A stretch of DNA of 18,859 bases. Origin: Anaerolineae bacterium. Its GTDB lineage: Bacteria > Chloroflexota > Anaerolineae > 4572-78 > J111. Shown here piece after piece: positions 1 through 7,604 of the stretch (its first letter is position 1; every line of letters begins with the position of its first letter). Made by a program: the position numbers and the translations under genes. The stretch covers positions 1-18,859 of the forward strand of contig JAHDWA010000121.1 of the NCBI GenBank assembly GCA_023382535.1. The letters run 5' to 3'. Below the pieces are notes generated by a model, which saw nothing but the letters and a program-made list of their open reading frames with translations, searched no databases and was not told the origin of the DNA.

Positions 1-160
1 GGTTATCTCTATAAGCGAGGTGCTGCCCGGTTAGACCTCGATACAATAGGTAACTACTGCCAAATACCAATACGATCCCACTCGGCGAGCGACGAGTCAG
101 ACCATAAAGAGCAAGCACTCCCCCACTAATGACAGCTATACAGCGTTTAATGTTATTCAT
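1..160 (-). CDS. Partial DUF2892-like membrane-anchor protein (possible SRPBCC family N-terminus)
   Basis: Reading leftward from an ATG at 160, 53 codons stay open to the window edge, so only the N-terminus is present. An in-frame TAA six bases upstream fixes the start at this ATG or further inside. The peptide begins MNNIKRCIAVISGGVLALYG, then has a basic turn (LTRRSPSG), a second hydrophobic stretch (IVLVFGSSYLL) and YRGLTGQHLAYRD. Two short hydrophobic segments with GG..LALYGL and LLYRGLTG match my memory of the DUF2892 (YgaP-like transmembrane) domain. That domain often sits at the front of SRPBCC (polyketide cyclase/dehydrase-like) proteins in Chloroflexota and other phyla; this is recall, not a search. 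No strong Shine-Dalgarno is seen. It follows nuoN by 45 bp on the same strand, so read-through from the nuo operon is possible. The function is unknown. Confidence 0.55.
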   Translation of the reverse strand, partial: MNNIKRCIAVISGGVLALYGLTRRSPSGIVLVFGSSYLLYRGLTGQHLAYRDN

Positions 161-191
161 AGATTAAGCTAAATTTGTAAGAAACTAACTA

Positions 192-219
192 CCGGGTGGT
201 ATTCCTTAACTCCAACCGG
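192..219 (-). terminator. Weak stem-loop at the end of nuoN
   Basis: On the minus strand CCGGTTGG (219-212) and CCACCCGG (199-192) pair with one mismatch around a 12-base loop that contains the nuoN stop codon. The bases after it are TAGTTAGTTTCTT, rich in T but without a clean run. It could be a weak terminator or a 3'-end stabilising hairpin of the nuo transcript. With the next gene only 45 bp away, termination is not certain. Confidence 0.3.
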
Positions 220-1651
220 CAACCAGGGCTTGAATCAGACGGATGAAGGGCGCCGGATAGACACCCAGCCAAACCAGGATTAACGCTAGCGCGACTAGCG
301 TCCAACTCCCAACCACGGGTACGGCTGAAGAAACAGCCGTGGGTTCTTCCTCTGGGAAGGGAGGTGTAGACATAGCGACCACGATACGCAGATAATAAAA
401 TAGCCCAATAGCGCTGCTCAATACCAGGATGGCGACCAACAACCACTGGGTTGAGCCAACTCCGGCAGCCACGATATAGAACTTGCCAATAAAACCAGCA
501 GTGAGAGGGATACCGGCCAGAGAGAGCAATGTCACCGTGAAGATCCCCGCCAGCCATGGGCGACGCCAGAACAGGCCCCGATAATCTTGCAGAGCGTCCG
601 CGTCTCTATCCTGGTCGGATAGGACCGTGACGATACCGAAAGTGCTCAAGGTGGTCACGAAATAGGCGACCAGATAGAAGGCGATCGCCGTAACCGCCAT
701 TGAGCCACCGGCCAGGAAGGCTACCAGTAGATACCCAAGATGCGCGATTGAGGAGTAGGCCAGGATACGCTTGACATTGTTTTGCCACAGAGCCAGCAGG
801 TTACCAGCCAGCATAGAGGCGATGGCAATGAAGGTAAATACGAGCATCAGTGAGCCATAAGCGTGAATATCCACAGCAGTAAAGTAGCGCAAGAAGAGCG
901 CAACCATGGCCCCCTTGGAGACGGTCGCTACAAAAGCCGTTACCGGCGCCGGAGCACCTTGATATACGTCGGGAGTCCACAGGTGGAAGGGGACGATGGC
1001 CAGCTTGAAGCCTATGCCAATGATCGTCATGGCCAGGCCGGTCAGCAGCAACGTGTTGGGCGCAGGGCCGCCCGTGGCCGGCGGCTGGGCCAGGTTACCA
1101 AACGCCAGCGTGCCCGAGTCAGCATAGATCAAAGCCATCCCAAACAGGAGGAAGGCCGAAGAAACCCCGGCCAGGACCAGGTACTTGAGACCCGCCTCAA
1201 TACCATCCGACCTCACCCGCATGTAGGCAATTAACGAATAGAGAGAGACACTCAAGATTTCCAGGCCCAAGAAGAAAGAAGCAAAATGGTTACTGGCTAC
1301 GAGGACAGCAGCCCCCAGCGTGGCTAAAAGAAGCAGCACATAAAATTCTTCTGGACGACTCTCATGCTTTTTGAGATAGCCGTAAGACAGTATGGCTACG
1401 ACAAAACTGGCAGCGAAGAGCAAGCCCATGTAGAACAGGGCATAATCATCGAGGATCAAGAGCGGGGTTATCTGACGCGGCAACTTAGATGGCACTGCCG
1501 CAAGCACGGCGAGAGCGCAAGCGAGGCCTGCCAGCGCCAACATCAAAGTAACGAGGTGATCCCGGTAAAAGGCAATTACCAACAGGACCCCAACCGCAGC
1601 AGCAGCGAGCACAATGAGGGGCAGTAAAGTAAACAAATCTGTAAGCGTCAT
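206..1651 (-). CDS. nuoN: NADH-quinone oxidoreductase subunit N
   Basis: This is one of the three antiporter-like proton-translocating subunits of the complex I membrane arm. The 481-residue product is hydrophobic throughout and has the usual family length. It carries the expected membrane charged residues: Glu131 in FFLGLEILS, Lys216 in FKLAIVPFHLWTPDVYQG, Lys246 in ATVSKGAM, and the VKRILAYSSIAHLGY segment. The start ATG at 1651 overlaps the nuoM stop by four bases (ATGA), which indicates translational coupling. A GGAG lies about 7 bases upstream. It is the last gene of the operon. Assignment to N rather than M or L rests on its position, on PFHLWTPDVYQGAPAPVTAF, and on the lack of the L-type C-terminal extension. 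Confidence 0.97.
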   Translation of the reverse strand: MTLTDLFTLLPLIVLAAAAVGVLLVIAFYRDHLVTLMLALAGLACALAVLAAVPSKLPRQITPLLILDDYALFYMGLLFAASFVVAILSYGYLKKHESRPEEFYVLLLLATLGAAVLVASNHFASFFLGLEILSVSLYSLIAYMRVRSDGIEAGLKYLVLAGVSSAFLLFGMALIYADSGTLAFGNLAQPPATGGPAPNTLLLTGLAMTIIGIGFKLAIVPFHLWTPDVYQGAPAPVTAFVATVSKGAMVALFLRYFTAVDIHAYGSLMLVFTFIAIASMLAGNLLALWQNNVKRILAYSSIAHLGYLLVAFLAGGSMAVTAIAFYLVAYFVTTLSTFGIVTVLSDQDRDADALQDYRGLFWRRPWLAGIFTVTLLSLAGIPLTAGFIGKFYIVAAGVGSTQWLLVAILVLSSAIGLFYYLRIVVAMSTPPFPEEEPTAVSSAVPVVGSWTLVALALILVWLGVYPAPFIRLIQALVAGWS

Positions 1652-3231
1652 CGCTTATCTCCACCGTCCAAAGGCTCCTGGCCTGGAACTTCCAGTTGAG
1701 AGATTTGGGGGGACTCGTAGGAACTCATAGGAACCAGAAGTTCGGCGGTCAGTGGCCGGTGGTCGGCAGTCAGGATTTGTAGAACAGGCTTGACCGTGTT
1801 GAGGACAGGCTGCGGGTAAAGGCCCAACCACACAATGGCGACGATCATAGCGGTCATAATAGCCATCTCCCGTATCGAGAAATCGGATAAGGTCCGGCCC
1901 GCCAGATTAGGGCCATGGAAGATGCGCTGGATCAGCCACAGCGAATATACCATGGCTATGATGAGCCCTACCGTAGCCACAATGGTCAGGAGAATGTTCA
2001 CCTGGTAAGTTCCGAGCAACACCAGGAACTCGGCGACGAAGTTACCCAACCCGGGCAATCCCAGCGAGGCCATGGCGAAGACGAGTCCCACCGCACCCAT
2101 TCGAGGAACCTCTGCCCATAGACCGCCCATTTCACTCATTTCGCGGGTGCGGAGACGTTCTTGGAGCGCACCGACCAGGATGAACAGGGCGCCCGTGCTG
2201 ATCCCGTGACAGACTATCTCCATCACGGCCCCTTGTAAAGCCAACTCGTTGAAGGCGAAGACGCCCAGGAGCACAAACCCCATGTGGCTAACACTGGTAT
2301 AGGCCACCAGCCGCTTGAGATCAGTTTGGGCGAAAGCTAGCATAGCGCCATACAAGATCCCGACGACGCCCAGTAACATTGCTGCCGGAGCAAAAGCAGC
2401 AGCGGCTGCCGGAAACAGCGGCAGCACAAAGCGCAGTAAACCGTAAGCGCCGGTCTTCAGCAAGAGTCCGGCCAGGATCACACTTCCGGCGGTAGGCGCC
2501 TCGGTGTGGGCATCGGGCAGCCAACTATGAAACGGTACGGCCGGCAGTTTTACCAAGAAAGCAACCATGAAGCCCATCATCAGCCACATTGCCGTGGGGG
2601 TTGCCATTGATGTGCCCAGTAGTTGCATATAGTCGAAGGTGTAGACGCCCGTGTTCTGGCCGTGGACAAAATACAGCCCTAGAATGGCCAGGAGTATCAA
2701 CAGGCCGCTGGCCTGGGTGAAGATGAAGAACTTCACCGCCGCATAAATCCGGTTTTCGTGTCCCCAGATACTAATGAGAAAATACATAGGCACCAGCATC
2801 ATTTCCCAGAAGAAGTAAAAGAGAAACAGATCTAAGGCCAGGAATACGCCCACAATTCCGGCTAAAATCCACATCAGGTTGAAGTGAAAAAAGCCGACCT
2901 GTTCCTGAATGTCAGTCCACGAGGCGGCAACGGCCATGAAACCCAGAAAAACCGTCAGGGCGACCATCAATAAGCTGAGGCCGTCCAGCGCCAGGTGAAA
3001 ATTGATTCCAAACTGCGGAATCCAGGCCAAGTTTAGCTGGACCAGCCAGCGCTGACTATGGGCGAGTTCGGCGGACGCTAAATTCTGACCCCACAGAACC
3101 AGCACCAGGACCAGATCAACGCCCAGAGCAATCAATGAGATCCAGCGGGACCAGAGGACGTTCCAACGTTGGAAGAGCCACGCCAGAAGTCCCCCTACCA
3201 GGAGAATAATGATAAGCCAGATCAGAATCAT
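1648..3231 (-). CDS. nuoM: NADH-quinone oxidoreductase subunit M
   Basis: This is an antiporter-like proton channel subunit of the complex I membrane arm, 527 residues. Glu143 sits in FYFFWEMMLVPMYFLISIWG and Lys228 in LVKLPAVPFHSWLPDAHTEA, matching the conserved Glu and Lys of the family. DLKRLVAYTSVSHMGFVLLG follows. The start ATG at 3231 overlaps the nuoL stop (ATGA); only a weak GGTG precedes it, so it probably relies on coupling. The C-terminal 40 or so residues are hydrophilic and encoded by short imperfect repeats (LTADHRPLTAELL, then MSSYESPQIS). They extend the protein past the roughly 509 residues I recall for E. coli NuoM. The core is intact. Confidence 0.97.
   Translation of the reverse strand: MILIWLIIILLVGGLLAWLFQRWNVLWSRWISLIALGVDLVLVLVLWGQNLASAELAHSQRWLVQLNLAWIPQFGINFHLALDGLSLLMVALTVFLGFMAVAASWTDIQEQVGFFHFNLMWILAGIVGVFLALDLFLFYFFWEMMLVPMYFLISIWGHENRIYAAVKFFIFTQASGLLILLAILGLYFVHGQNTGVYTFDYMQLLGTSMATPTAMWLMMGFMVAFLVKLPAVPFHSWLPDAHTEAPTAGSVILAGLLLKTGAYGLLRFVLPLFPAAAAAFAPAAMLLGVVGILYGAMLAFAQTDLKRLVAYTSVSHMGFVLLGVFAFNELALQGAVMEIVCHGISTGALFILVGALQERLRTREMSEMGGLWAEVPRMGAVGLVFAMASLGLPGLGNFVAEFLVLLGTYQVNILLTIVATVGLIIAMVYSLWLIQRIFHGPNLAGRTLSDFSIREMAIMTAMIVAIVWLGLYPQPVLNTVKPVLQILTADHRPLTAELLVPMSSYESPQISQLEVPGQEPLDGGDKR
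1711..1773. repeat. Short imperfect repeats inside the 3' end of nuoM
   Basis: On the plus strand three 10-base units follow each other from 1711: GGACTCGTAG, GAACTCATAG and GAACCAGAAG. Just beyond, TCGGCGGTCAG (1742-1752) and TCGGCAGTCAG (1763-1773) are 10/11 identical and 21 bases apart, which keeps the nuoM frame. They encode the hydrophilic NuoM tail, including the LTAD/LTAE repeat. They look like simple-repeat expansion or an intruding intergenic repeat family; this is inference. Confidence 0.5.
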
Positions 3232-5120
3232 AAGAACACCACAATTGCTATCATCGCTACCGCGCCAAATACAAAGCCCAGCGCGTACCAGCGCACCTGC
3301 CCAGTCTGGGTCCGGCTCAGCAGGCGATAAATAAGTTGATTGAACCAGGCGATGCCCTGGTAGAAAAGATCAATGAAATCGTTTTTGTTGGCCCGCGCCA
3401 GCCAGACAAAGGGCTGGACGATAAACGTGTCATAGAGCCAATCGAAACCCCAGCCCGAAAACCACAGCCGATGCAGGGCTGCCCCCCATGAAGAATGAGT
3501 TATCCTCTCAGTATACTCAGGGCGGCGTAGGAACAAGAAATAAGCCAGATAGATACCGGCCAGCGCGACCAGTCCGGCAATACCTTGAGACAAAAGCTCA
3601 GACCTGCCTGTGGGAGGGGCTATGTCCACGGCCGGCAAAGCTGTCTGCATCAAGGTTGAAAAGAGCGGCAGGTTACCCAACGTGGGCGGCAATTCGACGA
3701 AGCCACCGACAATCGAGAAGATCGCCAGAATTATCAACGGCGTTTGTATCAGCCAGCCAGGGTGGTGTGTTACCTGGATCTTGGCCGGGCCAAAGAAGGT
3801 TAGGAACACCATGCGAAAGGTGTAAATCGAGGTCAGCAGAGCGCCAACCAAACCCGCCGTCCACAACCACGGGCTACCGGCCGCCGAGGACCAGGCCTCC
3901 CACAAGATCAGGTCTTTACTATAAAAACCGGCCGTCACCAATGGGAGAGCGGCCAGAGAGGCCGAGCCGATCAGAAAGGTATAGAAAGCTACCGGTAATT
4001 CCTTGCGCAGGCCACCCATCTTGAACATGTTGTGTTCGTGGTGTATGCCCAGGATCACCACGCCAGCGCCCAGAAAGAGGAGCGCCTTAAAGAAAGCGTG
4101 AGTCATAAAATGGAAAATAGCCGCCGACCAGGCTCCTACCCCCAACGCCAGGAACATATAACCAATCTGGCTGATGGTCGAATAGGCCAGGACGCGCTTG
4201 ATATCCGATTGGGTCAGGGCGCTGAAACCTGCCAAAAGAAGCGTCGCTACGCCGATTATAGCCACCACCCCTTGCACAACCGGGGCCAGGGTGAACAGAA
4301 CGTGAGTACGGGCGATGAGGTAGACTCCGGCAGTTACCATTGTAGCGGCGTGGATAAGAGCGCTAACCGGGGTGGGCCCGGCCATCGCGTCGGGCAACCA
4401 CGTCTGCAAGGGTAGTTGGGCCGACTTGCCCAGCGCCCCTCCCAGGAGTAGGGTGGCTGCGGCTACAGCAAGCGACGAACCAACAGGCCACTGCACCGAG
4501 GCCCGCTGCATCAACTCCTGGATTTGCAAGGTGCCAAGATGGGTAAAGAGAAGGAAGAGGCCGATAGCCATCGCCGTATCGCCTACACGGGTGACGATGA
4601 ACGCTTTGCGGGCCGCTCGTCCGTTGCTCGGATCTTTGTACCAGAATCCAATAAGCAGATAGCTGCATAAACCTACACCCTCCCAGCCCAGATAGAGCAG
4701 CAACAGGTTGTCGGCCAATAACAATGTCAGCATTGAGCCGACGAACAGGTTCATATAGGCAAAAAAACGGCTATACCCTTCTTCATCCATCATAAACTCA
4801 ACCGAATAAAGATGGATGAGAAAACCAACCCAAGTGACCACCAGGATCATTACCAGCGATAGGGCATCCAGGTAGAAGGCGATTTGCGGAGTAAAGCCGG
4901 CGACATCCAGCCATATCCAGAGAGTTTGAGTATAAGCGAAATTTGTTGGGGGTGAACCCATAAAACTGAGGCCGACCAAGATAGCCACTGTTGCCGACAG
5001 GCCTACGGAACCAACACCAATGATCGCGATCCCGATGCGCGCCAGCCGAGGGCCGATCAACGCCAACGCCAGAAAACCGGCCAGGGGTAGAGCTGGAATT
5101 AACCATAGAAGTTGGAGCAT
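3228..5120 (-). CDS. nuoL: NADH-quinone oxidoreductase subunit L
   Basis: This is the distal antiporter-like subunit of complex I; in this family it carries the long lateral helix along the membrane arm. The product is 630 residues, close to the roughly 613 I recall for E. coli. Conserved features are Glu147 in LLYLGWEGVGLCSYLLIGFW, Lys232 in GALGKSAQLPLQTWLPDAM, GPTPVSALIHAATMVTAG, and SDIKRVLAYSTISQIGYM. The reading frame is open to 5153, but I chose the ATG at 5120. MLQLLWLIPALPL is the usual NuoL start, GAGG lies 5 bases upstream, and the ATG follows the nuoK stop by one base. The end overlaps nuoM by four bases. Confidence 0.97.
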   Translation of the reverse strand: MLQLLWLIPALPLAGFLALALIGPRLARIGIAIIGVGSVGLSATVAILVGLSFMGSPPTNFAYTQTLWIWLDVAGFTPQIAFYLDALSLVMILVVTWVGFLIHLYSVEFMMDEEGYSRFFAYMNLFVGSMLTLLLADNLLLLYLGWEGVGLCSYLLIGFWYKDPSNGRAARKAFIVTRVGDTAMAIGLFLLFTHLGTLQIQELMQRASVQWPVGSSLAVAAATLLLGGALGKSAQLPLQTWLPDAMAGPTPVSALIHAATMVTAGVYLIARTHVLFTLAPVVQGVVAIIGVATLLLAGFSALTQSDIKRVLAYSTISQIGYMFLALGVGAWSAAIFHFMTHAFFKALLFLGAGVVILGIHHEHNMFKMGGLRKELPVAFYTFLIGSASLAALPLVTAGFYSKDLILWEAWSSAAGSPWLWTAGLVGALLTSIYTFRMVFLTFFGPAKIQVTHHPGWLIQTPLIILAIFSIVGGFVELPPTLGNLPLFSTLMQTALPAVDIAPPTGRSELLSQGIAGLVALAGIYLAYFLFLRRPEYTERITHSSWGAALHRLWFSGWGFDWLYDTFIVQPFVWLARANKNDFIDLFYQGIAWFNQLIYRLLSRTQTGQVRWYALGFVFGAVAMIAIVVFL

Positions 5121-5121
5121 G

Positions 5122-5430
5122 TTAACCTCGCATCTGGCTGGCTGCGTCCACATCTAAGGTCTTAAAACGCCGGTGGAGCTGGAGCACCAGGGCCAGACCA
5201 ACCGACACTTCCGCCGCGGCCATACTCAGGATAAGGATAAACATGATTTGACCATCAGGCTGCGCCCAATGAGACCCGGCGACCACAAAGGCCAGCCCGG
5301 CGGCATTCAACATGATTTCGATGGACAATAAGATAAAAAGGATATTACGGCGAACGAGGACCCCTATCAGTCCCAGGGCGAAAAGAATCCCGGCCAGGAG
5401 TAGTCCATATTCCAGCGGAACGACAGTCAT
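5122..5430 (-). CDS. nuoK: NADH-quinone oxidoreductase subunit K
   Basis: This small membrane subunit of complex I has 102 residues, close to the normal length, and three predicted membrane segments. The two membrane glutamates of the family are present: Glu38 in [15 protein letters not shown] and Glu74 in [15 protein letters not shown]. The start ATG overlaps the nuoJ stop by one base (TAATG), so the two are translationally coupled. The short tail after the last helix ([17 protein letters not shown]) is charged and ends one base before the nuoL start. Confidence 0.97.
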   Translation of the reverse strand: MTVVPLEYGLLLAGILFALGLIGVLVRRNILFILLSIEIMLNAAGLAFVVAGSHWAQPDGQIMFILILSMAAAEVSVGLALVLQLHRRFKTLDVDAASQMRG

Positions 5431-5948
5431 TACATCTCTTCCCCTTTCTCTTTCGACGATTGAGGGCGCCGGCCCAGGTGGTGAGTCCCGACCAGGCCGG
5501 CGAGCAGCAACAAGGAGGCCAATTCGACGGCTAACAAATAAGGACCAAAAAGTGCGATCCCGACCTGTTTCGGTTCTACCCCACCGACTCCGGTCATCTG
5601 GTTGCCATCATCGGCGAGCACATAGATTAACTCGGCCATCAGTATAGCCGTCAGAATCGCCGGTCCTGTCCACATGGACCGGCTCAACCATTGACTTTCC
5701 TGCTCGGTGGCCTGCGGTCCCAGGTTGAGCATCATGATTACAAACACAAAGAGCACCATAATGGCTCCGGCGTAAATAATAACCTCTAATGCGGCCACAA
5801 AGGGCGCGCCCAGGGTAAAAAAGATCAAGGCCACAGCCAGCAGCGATACGATCGAGTATAGCAGGGCGTGTACCACATTCAATCGGGTGATTACCATTGC
5901 CGCAGAAACAACTGCAACGACTGCCGCTACATAAAATACTGAGTTCAT
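5430..5948 (-). CDS. nuoJ: NADH-quinone oxidoreductase subunit J
   Basis: This membrane subunit of complex I helps form the axis between the quinone site and the antiporter-like subunits. The product has 172 residues and five predicted membrane segments. [20 protein letters not shown] and [20 protein letters not shown] are diagnostic; the second holds the conserved glycine-containing distorted helix (TM3, [15 protein letters not shown]). The ATG at 5948 has GGAG about 9 bases upstream. The tail is hydrophilic ([14 protein letters not shown]). It lies between nuoI (28-bp gap) and nuoK (1-base overlap). Confidence 0.96.
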   Translation of the reverse strand: MNSVFYVAAVVAVVSAAMVITRLNVVHALLYSIVSLLAVALIFFTLGAPFVAALEVIIYAGAIMVLFVFVIMMLNLGPQATEQESQWLSRSMWTGPAILTAILMAELIYVLADDGNQMTGVGGVEPKQVGIALFGPYLLAVELASLLLLAGLVGTHHLGRRPQSSKEKGEEM

Positions 5949-5976
5949 TAACTATGTCTCCGTCCGCCATTGGCCG

Positions 5977-6492
5977 TCATGGCATGAGACTGCGCACATC
6001 CACAGGCGGTTCTTCATTCTCGGCCTCACCTTTGTCTTTCCCGCCAATCGCTAAACCGGCCACCCGGTAGAAGTTGTAATCGGGGTATTTGCCGGGGCCG
6101 TCGATCAACAAATCCTCCTTCTCGTACACCAGGTTTTGCCGCTGATATTCGCTCATCTCAAAATCGGGTGTGAGTTGAATCGCATAAGTGGGGCACGCCT
6201 CTTCACAGAAGCCACAGAAAATACAGCGTGAAAAGTTGATGCGAAAGAACTCTGGATATCGCCGCCCGGTCTCATCTTCAGTCGCCTGGAGGGCGATACA
6301 ATCAACAGGACACGCTACAGCGCAAAGGTAACAGGCCACACAACGTTCGGCCCCATCGGGATCGCGGGAGAGGATGATCCGGCCTCTGTATCGTGGGGGC
6401 AGGTAGGGCTTCTCGTCGGGATATTGGATTGTCTCTCGCCGTCGCAAGGTATGCCGGAGGACAGTCCAGATCGTTCTAAGCATACTCAGCAT
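5977..6492 (-). CDS. nuoI: NADH-quinone oxidoreductase subunit I (two 4Fe-4S ferredoxin-type)
   Basis: This peripheral-arm subunit carries clusters N6a and N6b, which pass electrons towards NuoB. The 171-residue product has two CxxCxxCxxxC motifs: Cys51/54/57/61 ([12 protein letters not shown]) and Cys90/93/96/100 ([12 protein letters not shown]). The N-terminus has the amphipathic region and [10 protein letters not shown] expected of the family. The C-terminal tail [11 protein letters not shown]...VDVRSLMP is very like the E. coli NuoI tail as I recall it, which puts this operon in the E. coli-type group. The ATG at 6492 has AAGGAG 6 bases upstream; an internal ATG at 6483 is less well placed. 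Confidence 0.97.
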   Translation of the reverse strand: MLSMLRTIWTVLRHTLRRRETIQYPDEKPYLPPRYRGRIILSRDPDGAERCVACYLCAVACPVDCIALQATEDETGRRYPEFFRINFSRCIFCGFCEEACPTYAIQLTPDFEMSEYQRQNLVYEKEDLLIDGPGKYPDYNFYRVAGLAIGGKDKGEAENEEPPVDVRSLMP

Positions 6493-6522
6493 GATGTCTC
6501 CTTAATGACCGCCAAGAGCACC

Positions 6523-6563
6523 TCGCCTTCCCTCACCCCTGTGGGTCCCTCAAGGGGAGGCGA
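6523..6563. repeat. Nested inverted repeat in the nuoH-nuoI spacer
   Basis: TCGCCTTCCCT (6523-6533) pairs with AGGGGAGGCGA (6553-6563), 11 bp with one T/G position. A smaller stem lies inside it: ACCC-CTGT-GGGT at 6535-6546. The whole forms an extended hairpin in either strand. It sits in an unusually long (158 bp) gap of an otherwise packed operon, so it may be a REP- or MITE-like insertion or an RNA processing or stability element of the nuo transcript. Confidence 0.55.
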
Positions 6564-6601
6564 AGTGTTCTGCTCCGAAGGGTGTGCGGGATCGCCGGAA
6601 C

Positions 6602-6619
6602 AATGGGCATTAGCCCATT
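6602..6619. repeat. Perfect 7-bp stem-loop in the nuoH-nuoI spacer
   Basis: AATGGGC (6602-6608) and GCCCATT (6613-6619) form a perfect stem with loop ATTA. On the plus strand it is followed by TTT (five T in all from 6618 to 6622), so it resembles a terminator for plus-strand (antisense) transcription. On the operon strand it is a plain hairpin about 30 bases after the nuoH stop and 110 bases ahead of nuoI. Confidence 0.5.
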
Positions 6620-6650
6620 TTTACGGTAGACTGCACTCCCTTGTCTGCGG

Positions 6651-7604
6651 TCATAACGCTAACAAGATACCTCCGGTAACGACCAGGTTCAGCAAGGCTA
6701 GAGGCAGCATAACCTTCCAGCCATAAGCCATCAGTTGATCGTATCGGGGCCGGGGCAGGGCGGCCCGCAGCAAGATGAAACCAGCAATAAATACGAAGGC
6801 CTTGAGCCAGAACCAGACAATTGGCGGTACTATTCTCGGACCTAACCAACCGCCGAAGAAGAAGGTCACGATCATGGCCGAAATCAGAGTAATGCCCAGG
6901 TATTCGCCGACAAAGAACATGCCGAACTTCATACCGGAGTATTCGGCATGATAACCGGCGATCAATTCGCTCTCCGCTTCCGGCAGATCAAACGGTAAGC
7001 GGCGTGTCTCGGCGAGACCGGCGATCATAAAAATTACTAGACCCAGGAACTGAGGTAGGCAGAACCATAGCCCTCGTTGCGCTTCGACAATCTGGCGCAG
7101 GTTAAACGAACCGGCAAGCATAACCACGCCCATGAGCGACAGCCCCATGAACACTTCGTAGCTCAACATCTGCGCCGAGGCTCGTAGCCCGCCTAGCAAT
7201 GAGTATTTGTTATTCGAGGCCCAGCCGGCCAGAACTACACTGTACACTCCCAGCGACGACATCGCCAAAAAGAAAAGTAGACCGATGTCGAGATCCACTA
7301 CGCCAATACCTGGAGCGAAAGGGATGACGGCAAAGGACATTAGCACGGTTGCAACGATCACTGCCGGGGCGATGACGAACACCGGCTTGTCGGCAAAGGG
7401 CGGAATCCAATCCTCTTTCGTCAGAATCTTAATCATGTCGGCCAGCACTTGCAGCAATCCGAATGGGCCGACCCGATTGGGCCCGTACCGATCTTGCCAT
7501 AGCGCCAGCAATCGGCGTTCCAGCCAGATGAGGCCGGCGCTGATACTCAAAGCTACAACCAAAACCCCTAAAATGGTGATCAGAGAGCGGAGGGTTTCAC
7601 TCAC
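6651..7604 (-). CDS. nuoH: NADH-quinone oxidoreductase subunit H
   Basis: This membrane subunit forms much of the quinone-binding cavity and joins the peripheral and membrane arms. The 317-residue product has about eight membrane segments. WLERRLLALWQDRYGPNRVG and the matrix-side loop GLAETRRLPFDLPEAESELI, followed by GYHAEYSGMKFG, are hallmark conserved stretches. The start is a GTG at 7604 inside the end of nuoG, an 8-base overlap, with AAGGG about 9 bases upstream. There is no nearby in-frame ATG that would keep the first helix. Translational coupling to nuoG is likely. A 158-bp spacer, longest in the operon, separates its stop from nuoI. Confidence 0.97.
   Translation of the reverse strand: MSETLRSLITILGVLVVALSISAGLIWLERRLLALWQDRYGPNRVGPFGLLQVLADMIKILTKEDWIPPFADKPVFVIAPAVIVATVLMSFAVIPFAPGIGVVDLDIGLLFFLAMSSLGVYSVVLAGWASNNKYSLLGGLRASAQMLSYEVFMGLSLMGVVMLAGSFNLRQIVEAQRGLWFCLPQFLGLVIFMIAGLAETRRLPFDLPEAESELIAGYHAEYSGMKFGMFFVGEYLGITLISAMIVTFFFGGWLGPRIVPPIVWFWLKAFVFIAGFILLRAALPRPRYDQLMAYGWKVMLPLALLNLVVTGGILLAL

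Noticed and set aside
5121..5153. An upstream start for NuoL giving 11 extra residues inside nuoK
   Set aside because: The ATG at 5120 gives the typical MLQLLWLIPALPL start with a GAGG site.
6602..6622. Terminator of the nuo transcript between nuoH and nuoI
   Set aside because: The T-run is on the plus strand only. On the operon strand nothing supports termination, and the downstream genes nuoI to nuoN need expression.
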